Part shown: piece by piece, positions 56,801 through 64,000 of the stretch
Layout of the letters: each line of letters starts with the position of its first letter
How positions within the stretch are numbered: the first letter of the stretch is position 1
Assembly (NCBI RefSeq): GCF_021272345.1
Contig: NZ_JAJSDQ010000001.1
Coordinates: 62,001-126,000 of the forward strand
Reading direction: 5' to 3'
Length of the DNA stretch: 64,000 nt
Source: Ornithinimicrobium sediminis
Lineage (GTDB): Bacteria; Actinomycetota; Actinomycetes; Actinomycetales; Dermatophilaceae
Notes under the pieces: generated by a model
The model's input: only the letters and a program-made list of their open reading frames with translations
Databases searched by the model: none
What the model was told of the DNA's origin: nothing
Made by a program: the position numbers and the translations under genes

Positions 56801-58634
56801 CGAGCGCGCCTGCCGTGACCGGCACGAGGTCCTCGACCTGCTGCGCACCCTCGGCCCGCTGTCGACGGCCGAGGTCACCGAGCGGACCGTGGCGGAGGCC
56901 CGGGCCGAGGTGGGCACGTGGCTGGCCACCCTGGCCGAGCAACGGCAGGTGATCGACGTCCGCGTCGCGGGTGAGCAGCGGTGGGCCGACGCCCAGGACG
57001 CCGCACGGCTGCGGGACGCCCTGGGGGCCGCTCTGCCCCCCGGCGTGGCCGGGACCTTCCTCGAGCCGGTGGAGGACCCGATCGGCGACCTGGTGGTGCG
57101 GTATGCCCGCACCCACACCCCGTTCCGCCCCGAGGCACTGGCCGGTCGGCTCGGGCTCGGCCCGGCGGTGGTCCGGGACGCCGTGCGCCGGCTGGTGAGT
57201 GCCGGTCGTCTCGTCGAGGGAGCGCTGCGCCCCCTCGACGGTGCCGCGGGCGAGCCGTCGAGCCCCGACCTCTGCGACGCCGACGTGCTCCGGATGCTGC
57301 GCCGGCGCTCCCTGGCGGCGCTGCGCCAGGAGGTCGAGCCGGTCGCCCAGACGACCTACGCCCGCTTCCTGCCGCAGTGGCAGTCGGTGGGCGGGCTGCG
57401 TGGCGTCGACGGGGTGCACCGTGCGGTCGAGCAGCTGGCGGGCGCCCGGGTGCCGGCCAGCGCCCTGGAGTCCCTGGTGCTGCCGGCACGGGTCCGCGAC
57501 TACCGGCCGGCCCTGCTCGACGAGCTGATGACCGGGGGCGAGGTGCTCTGGCAGGGCCACGGGTCGCTGCCCGGGGACGACGGCTGGGTGTCACTGCATC
57601 TCGCCGAGACCGCACACCTCACCCTGGCCGCGCCCGACCGGGTCGACGACGACACCGCGCTGCGGGTGCTGGGCCTGCTCGAGCAGGGGGGAGCCTTCTT
57701 CTTCCGCGCGCTGTCCGACACCGTGGGGACGGTCGACGGCCTCGTGGACGACCAGACGCTCCTGCGCACCCTGTGGGACCTGGTCTGGACGGGGCACCTC
57801 ACCGGTGACACGGTCGCCCCGCTGCGCGCGCTGCTGTCCGGAGGTCGCACAGCGCACCGGACCCGTCCCAGGGGCGCACGGTCCACCCGCTGGTCACGCT
57901 CGTCGGTGGCGCTGGCCTCCCGGCCCGCTCGCCCGTCGATGCCGGCGCGCGGTGGGCCACCCACCGGGGTCGGGCGCTGGTCGGTGCTGCCGGCGCCGGA
58001 GGACGACCCGACCGTGCGCGCCCTCGCGACCGCGGAGCAGCTCCTCGACCGATACGGCGTGCTGACCCGGGGCAGTGTCGTGGCCGAGGGCATCCCGGGA
58101 GGGTATGCCGGCGTCTACCGCATCCTGGCGGGTGCGGAGGAGGCCGGGCGGGTGCGCCGCGGCTACTTCGTGGAGCACCTGGGAGCGGCGCAGTTCGGCA
58201 CCACCGGCGCCGTCGACCGCCTCCGCGCGCTCGGCGAGGACCGCCGCGGTGAGACGCCCGAGGTGCACGTGCTCGCGGCCACCGACCCCGCCAGCCCCTA
58301 CGGCGCTGCGGTGCCGTGGTCCGAGCAGCCCGCCGACGTGGAGGGCTCGCACCGCCCCGGTCGCAAGGCCGGAGCGCTCGTCGTGCTGGCCGACGGCGTG
58401 CTCGTGGCCTACCTGGAGCGCGGCGGCCGCACCGCCCTGACCTGGACCGACGACCCCGAGGCGCTCCAGCCGGCCGCACATGCCCTGGCCGACCAGGTGC
58501 GGCACCGGGCCCTGGCAGCGCTCACGGTGCACCGCATCGACGGACGCCCGGCCCTGGGCGACCACCCTTTCGCGGCCGCGCTCGAGACGGCGGGCTTCCA
58601 CACCGCACCGCAGGGGCTGCGACTGCGTCGGTGA
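53850..58634 (+). CDS. lhr: Lhr family large helicase
   Basis: 1594 residues if translation starts at CTG 53850. The only canonical start, GTG 53976, would cut inside the Q-motif region and leave the Walker A at residue 2. An in-frame stop at 53835 excludes starts further upstream. Walker A APTGSGKT is at 44-51 and DEVH at about 168. GRAGHQ and the winged-helix and beta-barrel modules of Lhr-core follow, then the long C-terminal domain conserved in actinobacteria. Lhr is a 3'-5' translocase prefering RNA:DNA hybrids and is induced by DNA damage in mycobacteria. nei lies 900 bases downstream. Confidence 0.95.
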   Translation: MNDVLGRFSAPTRAWFTASFPGPTEAQLGAWDAISSGDHTLVVAPTGSGKTLSAFLWALDRIWAAPRPSDHERGRCRVLYVSPLKALAVDVERNLRSPLVGIRHAATRLGGSVPDVGVAVRSGDTPASERRAFAKHGADVLITTPESLFLLLTSAARSALTGVETVIVDEVHAVAGTKRGAHLAVTLDRLDALLERPAQRIGLSATVRPVEEVGRYLTGGRPVTVVQPPSTKRWDLQVVVPVPDMTDPGSAALAPEEPPAPDDVAEAAAPTEEPGSDDGFVVGQGPVLPDLDDADGGWMPAPDPAERASIWPHVEHRVVDHVAAQTSTLVFANSRRLAERLTSRINEIWDEQHPAEADPDGSGPGVAVTPARPPAQVMAQSGSARGAAPVLARAHHGSVSKEHRAQIEDALKSGTLPAVVATSSLELGIDMGAVDLVVQVESPPSVASGLQRVGRAGHQVGAVSRGVFLPKHRGDLVQTAVVVERMRSGDIERLHVPTNPLDVLAQQVVAMVAMDDWTVGELHELVRRSAPYASLPRPLLEATLDMLAGRYPGEDFADLRPRIVWDRITDTLSARRGAQLLAVTSGGTIPDRGLYAVMLATGDGPGRRVGELDEEMVYESRVGDVFTLGTTSWRIEDITHDQVLVTPAPGQIGRLPFWKGDSPGRPAELGRAVGRFVRETSAAPRDTAHATLRERGLDEWAADNLLDYLTEQREATGQLPDDRTVVVERFRDEIGDWRVVVHSPYGTPVHAPWALCLAARMRERYGADVQAMAADDGIVLRLPDLGDDTDTASAATFDADLAAMLTLDPDEVEDLVTTEIGGSALFAARFRECAARALLLPRRKPGRRQPLWQQRQRSAQLLEVAARYPTFPIVLEAVREVVQDVYDVGALRQVMRGLADRSVRMVSVHTQTASPFARSLLMGYIAQFLYEGDSPLAERRAAALSLDPTLLAELLGRGEGASLRDLLDPEVVARTEAELQRLVPERACRDRHEVLDLLRTLGPLSTAEVTERTVAEARAEVGTWLATLAEQRQVIDVRVAGEQRWADAQDAARLRDALGAALPPGVAGTFLEPVEDPIGDLVVRYARTHTPFRPEALAGRLGLGPAVVRDAVRRLVSAGRLVEGALRPLDGAAGEPSSPDLCDADVLRMLRRRSLAALRQEVEPVAQTTYARFLPQWQSVGGLRGVDGVHRAVEQLAGARVPASALESLVLPARVRDYRPALLDELMTGGEVLWQGHGSLPGDDGWVSLHLAETAHLTLAAPDRVDDDTALRVLGLLEQGGAFFFRALSDTVGTVDGLVDDQTLLRTLWDLVWTGHLTGDTVAPLRALLSGGRTAHRTRPRGARSTRWSRSSVALASRPARPSMPARGGPPTGVGRWSVLPAPEDDPTVRALATAEQLLDRYGVLTRGSVVAEGIPGGYAGVYRILAGAEEAGRVRRGYFVEHLGAAQFGTTGAVDRLRALGEDRRGETPEVHVLAATDPASPYGAAVPWSEQPADVEGSHRPGRKAGALVVLADGVLVAYLERGGRTALTWTDDPEALQPAAHALADQVRHRALAALTVHRIDGRPALGDHPFAAALETAGFHTAPQGLRLRR

Positions 58635-58690
58635 GGTCCGCAGAGCCTGCGCGCGACGGCTGGACCGAGGACGCGGAGTCCTCCGACTGC

Positions 58691-59446
58691 TCAGGTCCCG
58701 CGCAGCACGTCGACGTGGACATGGTCGAGGTGGCGCAGGACCTCGTCGGCCGGGGCCGGGGCGTCGTACGAGCGCCAGCCCCGGCCCGAGCCCCGGACCC
58801 CCCAGTAGCGGTCGTCCCAGATGACGTACTGGATGTGCAGGTCCTCGGCATGCGCAACCAGCCAGTGCGCCAGCACCCACCCCTCGCGGCGGCTCTCCTC
58901 GCTCACCGGCCGGAAGAAGACGTCGACCGCGCGGCCGTCGTAGTGGGTGGACTCCGCACCGTGGCCGCTGTCCACCCCACCGGGGGCGAAGCCCCCGAGG
59001 CTCAGCTCCCCGAACACCTCGCCCATGGCCTCGAGGACCCCCTCCGCACGCGGCGTCAGCCCCGAGTCCCCCGGCTCCTCGCGCGGCAGCGCCGGGTCCT
59101 GCCGGGCGCGGCAGGAGAGCACGGGTCCGGCGTCGTCGGAGGGTCCGTCGGCCAGCAGGTCCAGGACCTGCGGCGGCACGTCCTCGGTGTCAGGGCCCTC
59201 CTGGCCGCGTGCGGCCAGCGCGACAGCGGTCGTGGCCCGCTGCGCCTGCTCGGTGCTCAGGGGGGTCCGGCTGTCGTCCGTCCGGACGGTGCACTCCGCG
59301 GTGACCCGTGCTCCCAGCTCGGCAGCCTGCTCGGCGATGACGGGCCCTGCCAGCACCAGGCCGGCCGCCGTCGCCCCCAGCACGGCGACCACCGGCAGCC
59401 GGGACGCACCGGTGCCCCCGCGTCTGCCCTCCGGTGTCGTCGCCAT
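58691..59446 (-). CDS. Secreted or membrane-anchored protein with M15-like peptidase motifs
   Basis: 251 residues from ATG 59446. One N-terminal membrane segment (about 18-38, LPVVAVLGATAAGLVLAGPVIA) precedes an external domain. The C-terminal part has STHYDGRAVDVFF (His and Asp spaced six apart, about 172) and HLDHVHVDV (HxH, about 242), the two zinc motifs of M15-type D,D-peptidases. The second is followed by only a few residues. A role in cell-wall maintenance is plausible. It interrupts the lhr-nei neighbourhood found in other actinobacteria. Confidence 0.7.
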   Translation of the reverse strand: MATTPEGRRGGTGASRLPVVAVLGATAAGLVLAGPVIAEQAAELGARVTAECTVRTDDSRTPLSTEQAQRATTAVALAARGQEGPDTEDVPPQVLDLLADGPSDDAGPVLSCRARQDPALPREEPGDSGLTPRAEGVLEAMGEVFGELSLGGFAPGGVDSGHGAESTHYDGRAVDVFFRPVSEESRREGWVLAHWLVAHAEDLHIQYVIWDDRYWGVRGSGRGWRSYDAPAPADEVLRHLDHVHVDVLRGT

Positions 59447-59555
59447 CGTGTGGAGTACGACGCACCGGCACCCGTGGTTTGTTCCGCGGCGCCCTCTCCG
59501 GGCGTCGCCTACCGTGGTGGTATGCCGCCCGCACGAGGTCCCGAGGAGCCGAGCC

Positions 59556-60416
59556 GTGCCCGAGGGTGACGCCGTCTGGCGGACGGCCCGTCGGCTCCAC
59601 CGCGGGCTGGCCGGGCAGGTGCTGCTCGGGTCGGACCTGCGCGTGCCCCGCCTGGCCACCACGGACCTCGGCGGGCGACGCACCCTGGAGGTCGTGCCGC
59701 GCGGCAAGCACCTGCTGCATCGTGTCGAAGGCGGGCTGACCCTGCACAGCCACCTGCGCATGGAGGGCAGCTGGAGGGTGCACCGCGGTGCGCGTCCGAC
59801 GGCAGCCGCCGGCCGGCATACGGTCCGCGCCGTCCTGTGGACCGACGGGCAGGTGGCGGTCGGCGACAGCCTGGGGATGCTCGACCTGGTGCGCACCGCC
59901 GAGGAGCACCGGGTCGTCGGCCACCTGGGGCCCGACCTGCTGGACCCGGGCTTCGACCGTGCGCAGGCCCTGGCCAACCTGACGCGCGAGCCGGGCCGCA
60001 CCGTCACCGAGGCGCTGCTCGACCAGCGCAACCTCGCCGGCATCGGCACGATCTTCGCGAGCGAGCCGCTCTTCCTGCACGGCGTCCACCCCTGGGCGAG
60101 CGTGGCCGAAGTCGGTCCGGACACGGTGGCGGAGCTGGTGGACACCGCACGGCGCCTCCTGGTGACCAGCTGCCGCGTGGGGCGGACGACCATCACAGGG
60201 CGCACCGACCTGGTCGACGACGCGTGGGTGCACGGTCGGGTCGGGCTGCCCTGCAAGCGGTGTGGCGACACGGTGCGGGTGGCCCCCATCGGCGCGCAGC
60301 CGCAGCAGCGGGTGGTCTTCTCCTGCCCCACGTGCCAGGGCGGGCGGGCACCGACCGACGACGGCGGGCGACAGCTGCCGCTGGGCTACGGACGCGGTGA
60401 CCACCTCCGCCGCTGA
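59556..60416 (+). CDS. nei: Endonuclease VIII (Nei/Fpg family DNA glycosylase)
   Basis: 286 residues from GTG 59556. Catalytic Pro2 and Glu3 are in the start VPEGDAVWRTARRL; the H2TH helix is around EALLDQRNLAGIGTIFASEPLFL (about 150-172). The C-terminal zinc finger CKRCGDTVRVAPIG, FSCPTC (about 232-262) is intact. Nei removes oxidised pyrimidines and nicks abasic sites by beta,delta-elimination. In mycobacteria nei follows lhr; here one unrelated gene on the other strand separates them. Confidence 0.93.
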   Translation: MPEGDAVWRTARRLHRGLAGQVLLGSDLRVPRLATTDLGGRRTLEVVPRGKHLLHRVEGGLTLHSHLRMEGSWRVHRGARPTAAAGRHTVRAVLWTDGQVAVGDSLGMLDLVRTAEEHRVVGHLGPDLLDPGFDRAQALANLTREPGRTVTEALLDQRNLAGIGTIFASEPLFLHGVHPWASVAEVGPDTVAELVDTARRLLVTSCRVGRTTITGRTDLVDDAWVHGRVGLPCKRCGDTVRVAPIGAQPQQRVVFSCPTCQGGRAPTDDGGRQLPLGYGRGDHLRR

Positions 60417-60458
60417 GCGAGGTTCGTCTCCCGCGGCCGGGTGTGGTCGACTGGTCGT

Positions 60459-61784
60459 GTGCAGACCTCCGACCCGTACACCCCTGCCCCTGACGTCCGG
60501 CTGTCCCACCCGGAGTGGACGCGCGACGCAGTGATCTACCAGATCAACCAGCGGCACTTCACTGCCGAGGGCACCTTCGCCGCCGCCGAGGCGCACCTGC
60601 CCCGGCTCAAGGAGCTCGGCGTCGACATCCTGTGGCTGATGCCGGTCACCCCGATCGGTGAGCTGAACCGCAAGGGGGTGCTGGGCAGCCCGTACGCCGT
60701 CAAGGACTACCTGGCCGTCAACCCCGAGTTCGGCACCCTGGAGGACCTGCGGCACTTCGTCGCTGCCGCCCACGAGCTCGGCATGAAGGTCATCCTGGAC
60801 TGGGTGGCCAACCACACGGCCTGGGACAACCACCTAGCCACCGAGCACCCGGAGTGGTACGCCCGGGACTACAAGGGCGACTTCCGGCCCACGCCCTGGT
60901 GGGACTGGGACGACGTCATCGACCTGGACTACGACCAGCCGGGGCTGCGTCGCTACATGACCGAGGCGATGACCTACTGGGTGCGCGAGGCCGACGTCGA
61001 CGGCTACCGGTGCGACGTCGCGGGCTACGTGCCGACGGACTTCTGGGAGCACGCCCGCACCGAGCTGGAGAAGGTCAAGCCGGTCTTCCTGCTGGCCGAG
61101 TGGGAGGCCCGCGACCTGCACGTCGCCGCGTTCGACGCGACCTACGCGTGGTCCTGGAACGACACCCTGCACAAGATCGCGCAGGGCAAGGCGGACACCG
61201 AGGCGCTCAAGGTCTACTACGCGTGGAACGAGCGCGCCTACCCACGCGACATCATGCGGATGCTCTTCGTGTCCAACCACGACCACAACGCCTGGGACGG
61301 CACCGAGTACGAGCAGTTCGGCGAGATGCGCGAGGCCGCGATCGTCCTGTCGGTGGTCAGCGAGGGGATCCCGCTCATCTACAGCGGCCAGGAGGCCGGC
61401 AACGACCGGCGCCTGGTGTTCTTCGACAAGGACCGGATCGAGTGGCGCCAGGACCCGCAGGGCGAGCTCTACCGCAGCCTCTTCGCGCTCAAGAAGGCGC
61501 ATCCCGCCCTGTGGAACGCTGCCTGGGGCGCGCGCATGGTGCGGGTCCCCAACGACGTGGAGAGCCGGGTGATCAGCTTCGTGCGTGCCCACGACGGCGA
61601 CGAGAGCGAGGACGCCGTGTTCGGGGCCTTCAACCTCAGTGGCCAGGAGGTCACCGTCACCCTCGCCGGCGGGCCTGCCCAGGACCGCGCCTACACGGAC
61701 CCGTGGTCCGGAGCACCGGTGGACTACCGCGAGGGTGCGACGCTGGCCCTGCCTGCCTGGGGCTACGTGGTCGCGACGACCTGA
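60459..61784 (+). CDS. Alpha-amylase family (GH13) enzyme
   Basis: 441 residues from GTG 60459. Barrel motifs: VDILWLMPVTPIG near 45, DWVANHTAWD (region I), GYRCDVAG (region II with nucleophile Asp, about 187), LLAEWE (region III acid Glu, about 213) and VSNHDHNAWDG (region IV). The C-terminal beta-domain is short. The length is below that of most secreted amylases, and there is no signal peptide, so it is cytosolic. Substrate specificity (maltogenic, cyclomaltodextrinase-like, or glycosyl transferase) is not decidable. Converges with clgR two bases downstream. Confidence 0.9.
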   Translation: MQTSDPYTPAPDVRLSHPEWTRDAVIYQINQRHFTAEGTFAAAEAHLPRLKELGVDILWLMPVTPIGELNRKGVLGSPYAVKDYLAVNPEFGTLEDLRHFVAAAHELGMKVILDWVANHTAWDNHLATEHPEWYARDYKGDFRPTPWWDWDDVIDLDYDQPGLRRYMTEAMTYWVREADVDGYRCDVAGYVPTDFWEHARTELEKVKPVFLLAEWEARDLHVAAFDATYAWSWNDTLHKIAQGKADTEALKVYYAWNERAYPRDIMRMLFVSNHDHNAWDGTEYEQFGEMREAAIVLSVVSEGIPLIYSGQEAGNDRRLVFFDKDRIEWRQDPQGELYRSLFALKKAHPALWNAAWGARMVRVPNDVESRVISFVRAHDGDESEDAVFGAFNLSGQEVTVTLAGGPAQDRAYTDPWSGAPVDYREGATLALPAWGYVVATT

Positions 61785-61785
61785 G

Positions 61786-62127
61786 TCAGGCGGCGGAGTG
61801 CACCGCGGTGCGCTCGCCTCGGGCGATCGCACCGTGGTGGATCGGCTTGGCCAGGCCCTCGGTGAGCATGGCGGTGACCTGGCGCTCGGCGGCCTCGGCC
61901 AGGCTCACCCGGTCGGCGACGTCGCTGAGCATCTGGGCCATCGGCAGGTCGAGCGCCTTGCAGATGGAGGCCAGCAGCTCGGAGGAGGCCTCCTTCTCAC
62001 CGCGCTCCACCTCCGAGAGGTAGCCCAGCGAGACGGAGGCGCTGGCGGACACCTCGCGCAGGGTGCGGCCCTGGTCCTGGCGCTTCTCGCGCAGGACGTC
62101 GCCCAGCTCTCGTCGAAGCAGAACCAT
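61786..62127 (-). CDS. clgR: ClgR-like XRE family regulator
   Basis: 113 residues from ATG 62127 with AAGGAGG upstream. XRE helix-turn-helix at about 14-70 (LREKRQDQGRTLREVSASASVSLGYLSEVERGEKEAS). A C-terminal helix with the ClgR-type ending GAIARGERTAVHSAA, which ends in small hydrophobic residues like ClpP-degraded proteins. ClgR activates clp protease genes and others under stress in actinobacteria. Order rimO, pgsA, cinA, clgR is as in other members of the phylum. Confidence 0.9.
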   Translation of the reverse strand: MVLLRRELGDVLREKRQDQGRTLREVSASASVSLGYLSEVERGEKEASSELLASICKALDLPMAQMLSDVADRVSLAEAAERQVTAMLTEGLAKPIHHGAIARGERTAVHSAA

Positions 62128-62218
62128 CGCCGAACCCTCCTTCGCGCGTCACGGCGTCAACACCTCGTCGGCACTTCGTGGGGTCCACCGTACCGTGACT
62201 GCCTGACAAGGCGCTGAC

Positions 62219-62725
62219 TCAGCCCCCCGTGACCGCCTCCAGGAGCAGGCCCAGGACGTGGTCGACCGTCGCGACCCGGATGTCGGACCGTGTGCCGTGC
62301 AGGGACAACACCCGGTGCCGGTCCACTTCTTCCCCGTCGGGCAGCAGCCCGTGCACCGCGACGTGCACCGTGCCGGGGGGATGGCCCTCGCTGGGCTCCG
62401 GACCGGCGACCCCGGTGGTCGCCACCGCCCAGTCGGCCCCCAGCGAGGTCCGCGCCCCCACGGCCATCAGGCGCGCTGTCTGCTCCGAGACGGCGCCGTG
62501 CTCGGCGAGCACCGCTGCAGGCACGCGGAGCAGCGCCTGCTTGGTCGCCACGGCGTAGGCCACCACCCCACCGAGCATCACGGCACTCGCTCCGGGCACT
62601 GCGGTGACGGTGGCTGCCACCAGCCCGCCGGTGAGCGACTCCGCGGTCGCCAGCGTCTGGCCGCGCACCTGCAGCGCGGTGACCACCCTGGCCGCCCGAC
62701 CCGGGTCGACCACCAGGTCGCTCAT
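62219..62725 (-). CDS. CinA C-terminal domain nicotinamide-nucleotide amidase
   Basis: 168 residues from ATG 62725, overlapping the pgsA stop (ATGA). Single CinA-C domain: TLATAESLTGGLVAATVTAVPGAS (about 25-48), GGVVAYAVATKQALL, and the GVAGPEPSEGHPPGTVHVAV block (about 117-136). This domain deamidates nicotinamide mononucleotide; the N-terminal molybdopterin-binding-like half present in full CinA is absent. Coupled to pgsA. Confidence 0.92.
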   Translation of the reverse strand: MSDLVVDPGRAARVVTALQVRGQTLATAESLTGGLVAATVTAVPGASAVMLGGVVAYAVATKQALLRVPAAVLAEHGAVSEQTARLMAVGARTSLGADWAVATTGVAGPEPSEGHPPGTVHVAVHGLLPDGEEVDRHRVLSLHGTRSDIRVATVDHVLGLLLEAVTGG

Positions 62726-63303
62726 CGGTCCGAGGTGGCCTCGCGGTAGAGCCGCCAGGCCTTCACGACGTAGTCCAGACCTGTCACCACGGTGACCACC
62801 ACCGCGGCATACATCACCCACAGCCCCAGGGAGTGCAGCAGGCCGGTGAGCGGGAGGATGAGGAGCAGGAGCCCGAGGGCCTGCAGGAGCGTCTTGAGCT
62901 TGCCGCCCCGGCCGGCCGCCATCACGCCGTAGCGGATGACCACGAAACGCATCAGCGTGATGCCGACCTCCCGCACCAGGATCACGATGGTCACCCACCA
63001 CGGCAGCTCGCCGAGGGAGGACAGCCCGATGAGGGCCGCCCCCATGAGGGCCTTGTCGGCGATCGGGTCGGCGATCTTGCCGAAGTCGGTCACCAGCCCC
63101 TGGCGACGGGCGATGTCGCCGTCGAGCCAGTCGGTGGCCGTGGCGAGGGCGAACACCGCCGCGGCCCAGACGCGTATCGACGGGGACTCGCCCCCCTCGA
63201 CGAACAGCAGCCACAGGAAGACCGGCACCAGCACCAGGCGCAGCACGGTCAGGGCGTTGGGGATGTTCCAGGCGCTGCCCTGCGCGGCGGGGGGTGTCGT
63301 CAT
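62722..63303 (-). CDS. pgsA: CDP-diacylglycerol--glycerol-3-phosphate 3-phosphatidyltransferase
   Basis: 193 residues from ATG 63303, overlapping the rimO stop (ATGA). The CDP-alcohol phosphotransferase motif DG-x2-AR-x8-G-x3-D-x3-D is complete in [13 protein letters not shown]...[12 protein letters not shown] (about 57-83). Several membrane helices. It makes phosphatidylglycerol phosphate, a precursor of PG and cardiolipin. Start and stop overlaps show it is co-translated with rimO and the CinA-C gene. Confidence 0.94.
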   Translation of the reverse strand: MTTPPAAQGSAWNIPNALTVLRLVLVPVFLWLLFVEGGESPSIRVWAAAVFALATATDWLDGDIARRQGLVTDFGKIADPIADKALMGAALIGLSSLGELPWWVTIVILVREVGITLMRFVVIRYGVMAAGRGGKLKTLLQALGLLLLILPLTGLLHSLGLWVMYAAVVVTVVTGLDYVVKAWRLYREATSDR

Positions 63304-64000
63304 CGACGGACCTCCTGTGCCAGGGGGGCCACCGGCGCTGCGGCGACCAGGTCGACCCCCTCGGTGGCCACGACCGTCGCCGCGACGACCTCCCCCACGC
63401 GCAGCAGCCCGGCGCCCTCCCCCACGAGCCGGGTCGTGCCGTCCACGTCGGGCCCCTGCTGCTCCGCGCGCCCCAGCACCGCGCCGTCCTCGTCGACCTC
63501 CTCGACCAGCACCGAGACCTGCTCGCCGACGCGCTCCTCGGCGCGCTGCGAGGTGAGCTCCTCGACCAGCGAGGTGAGCTCGGCGACCCGCTCGGCCACC
63601 ACCTCGGGGGCGTGCTTGCCGGTGTAGCCCTCGGCCTCCGTGCCGTCCTCGTCGGAGTAGCCGAACACGCCGACCACGTCGAGCCGGGCCTCCCCGAGGA
63701 AGGAGCGGAGCTCGGCGAGGTCGGTCTCGGTCTCACCCGGGAAGCCGACGATGACGTTGGAGCGGATGCCCGCCTGGGGCACCCGGGCGCGCACCTGCTC
63801 GAGCAGGGTCAGGAAGGAGGTGCGGTCGCCGAAGCGACGCATGCGCCGCAGCAGCGGCCCGGAGGCGTGCTGGAAGGAGATGTCGAAGTAGGGCACGACC
63901 CCCTGGGTGGACGCGATGGCGTCCAGCAGGTCGGGGCGGATCTCGGCCGGCTGGAGGTAGGACACGCGCACCCGTTCGATGCCCGGCACCGCGGCCAGCT
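63300..64000 (-). CDS. rimO: Ribosomal protein S12 methylthiotransferase, C-terminal part
   Basis: Partial: the gene enters from the right edge, and about 233 residues are visible. They comprise the end of the radical-SAM barrel ([20 protein letters not shown], then [15 protein letters not shown]) and the C-terminal TRAM domain (near [15 protein letters not shown]). RimO adds a methylthio group to an aspartate of ribosomal protein S12. The N-terminal Fe-S cysteines lie beyond the window. Confidence 0.93.
   Translation of the reverse strand, partial: LAAVPGIERVRVSYLQPAEIRPDLLDAIASTQGVVPYFDISFQHASGPLLRRMRRFGDRTSFLTLLEQVRARVPQAGIRSNVIVGFPGETETDLAELRSFLGEARLDVVGVFGYSDEDGTEAEGYTGKHAPEVVAERVAELTSLVEELTSQRAEERVGEQVSVLVEEVDEDGAVLGRAEQQGPDVDGTTRLVGEGAGLLRVGEVVAATVVATEGVDLVAAAPVAPLAQEVRR

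Noticed and set aside
53976-58634. GTG 53976 as the lhr start
   Set aside because: It would place the Walker A at residue 2 and delete the conserved N-terminal Q-motif region.
62128-62218. ClgR self-binding site upstream of clgR
   Set aside because: Only a loose match to the CGC-x-GCG-type motif; not specific enough to call.

Overview
This is a 64 kb, very GC-rich, gene-dense piece of an actinobacterial chromosome. The LexA/ChiZ-like divergent pair, RqlH helicase, recA-recX, rimO-pgsA-cinA-clgR order, DUF3046 and DUF5709 proteins, and many leaderless starts (TANNNT followed 6-8 bases later by ATG/GTG) all point to Actinomycetota. A Micrococcales-type organism (Intrasporangiaceae/Ornithinimicrobiaceae relatives) is my guess from general style, not a proof. 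I see about 56 protein genes, no rRNA, no tRNA, no CRISPR, no insertion sequence and no prophage. It looks like ordinary core chromosome with few accessory genes. No intergenic gap exceeds 300 bases.

Layout. 1-8.3 kb: small conserved proteins, a nucleoside deaminase, the RecQ-like helicase RqlH, a beta-phosphoglucomutase-like HAD protein coupled to a GH65 disaccharide phosphorylase, and MmcQ/YjbR and YdeI-type small proteins. 8.3-15.2 kb: the SOS regulator lexA with a divergent LysM membrane protein, a sirtuin, an orphan response regulator with an abnormal receiver, a class V aminotransferase-fold enzyme, AIM24, LysR and a histidine-rich protein. 15.3-26.3 kb: comEC/comEA, degV, leuS with a probable leucine attenuator, rpsT, holA, dinG. 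26.5-36.3 kb: an FHA-FtsK/EssC-like ATPase, CFA-synthase-type methyltransferase with a DUF1295 partner, a gamma-glutamylcyclotransferase-like protein, miaB, a TSUP permease. 36.4-42.9 kb: DUF5709, a zinc alcohol dehydrogenase, recX-recA, a NYN-LOTUS protein, MOSC, MgtC/DUF4010. 43-53.5 kb: an ABC-2 exporter operon, ask-asd, DUF3046, an AEC carrier and a heterodimeric ABC exporter. 53.6-64 kb: a small gene coupled to the giant helicase lhr, an M15-like peptidase, nei, a GH13 enzyme, and the clgR, cinA, pgsA, rimO group running off the right edge.

Themes. DNA repair is heavily represented: rqlH, lexA, dinG, recA, recX, lhr, nei. lexA and recA both have recognisable LexA-box candidates, and the LysM gene divergent from lexA has its own. 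ask and asd form the entry to the lysine/threonine/methionine/diaminopimelate pathway, with an internal ribosome site for a separate regulatory subunit.

The most interesting item is upstream of leuS. A promoter-like -10 lies 7 bases before a 14-codon leader ORF with three consecutive leucine codons. It is followed by an 11-bp hairpin and a classic rho-independent terminator 40 bases before leuS. This looks like ribosome-mediated attenuation of leucyl-tRNA synthetase. Other good leads are a probable CTG start for lhr overlapping the stop of a 70-codon gene, an ABC exporter whose two halves carry complementary inactivating changes, and an over-represented GTATGCC heptamer.
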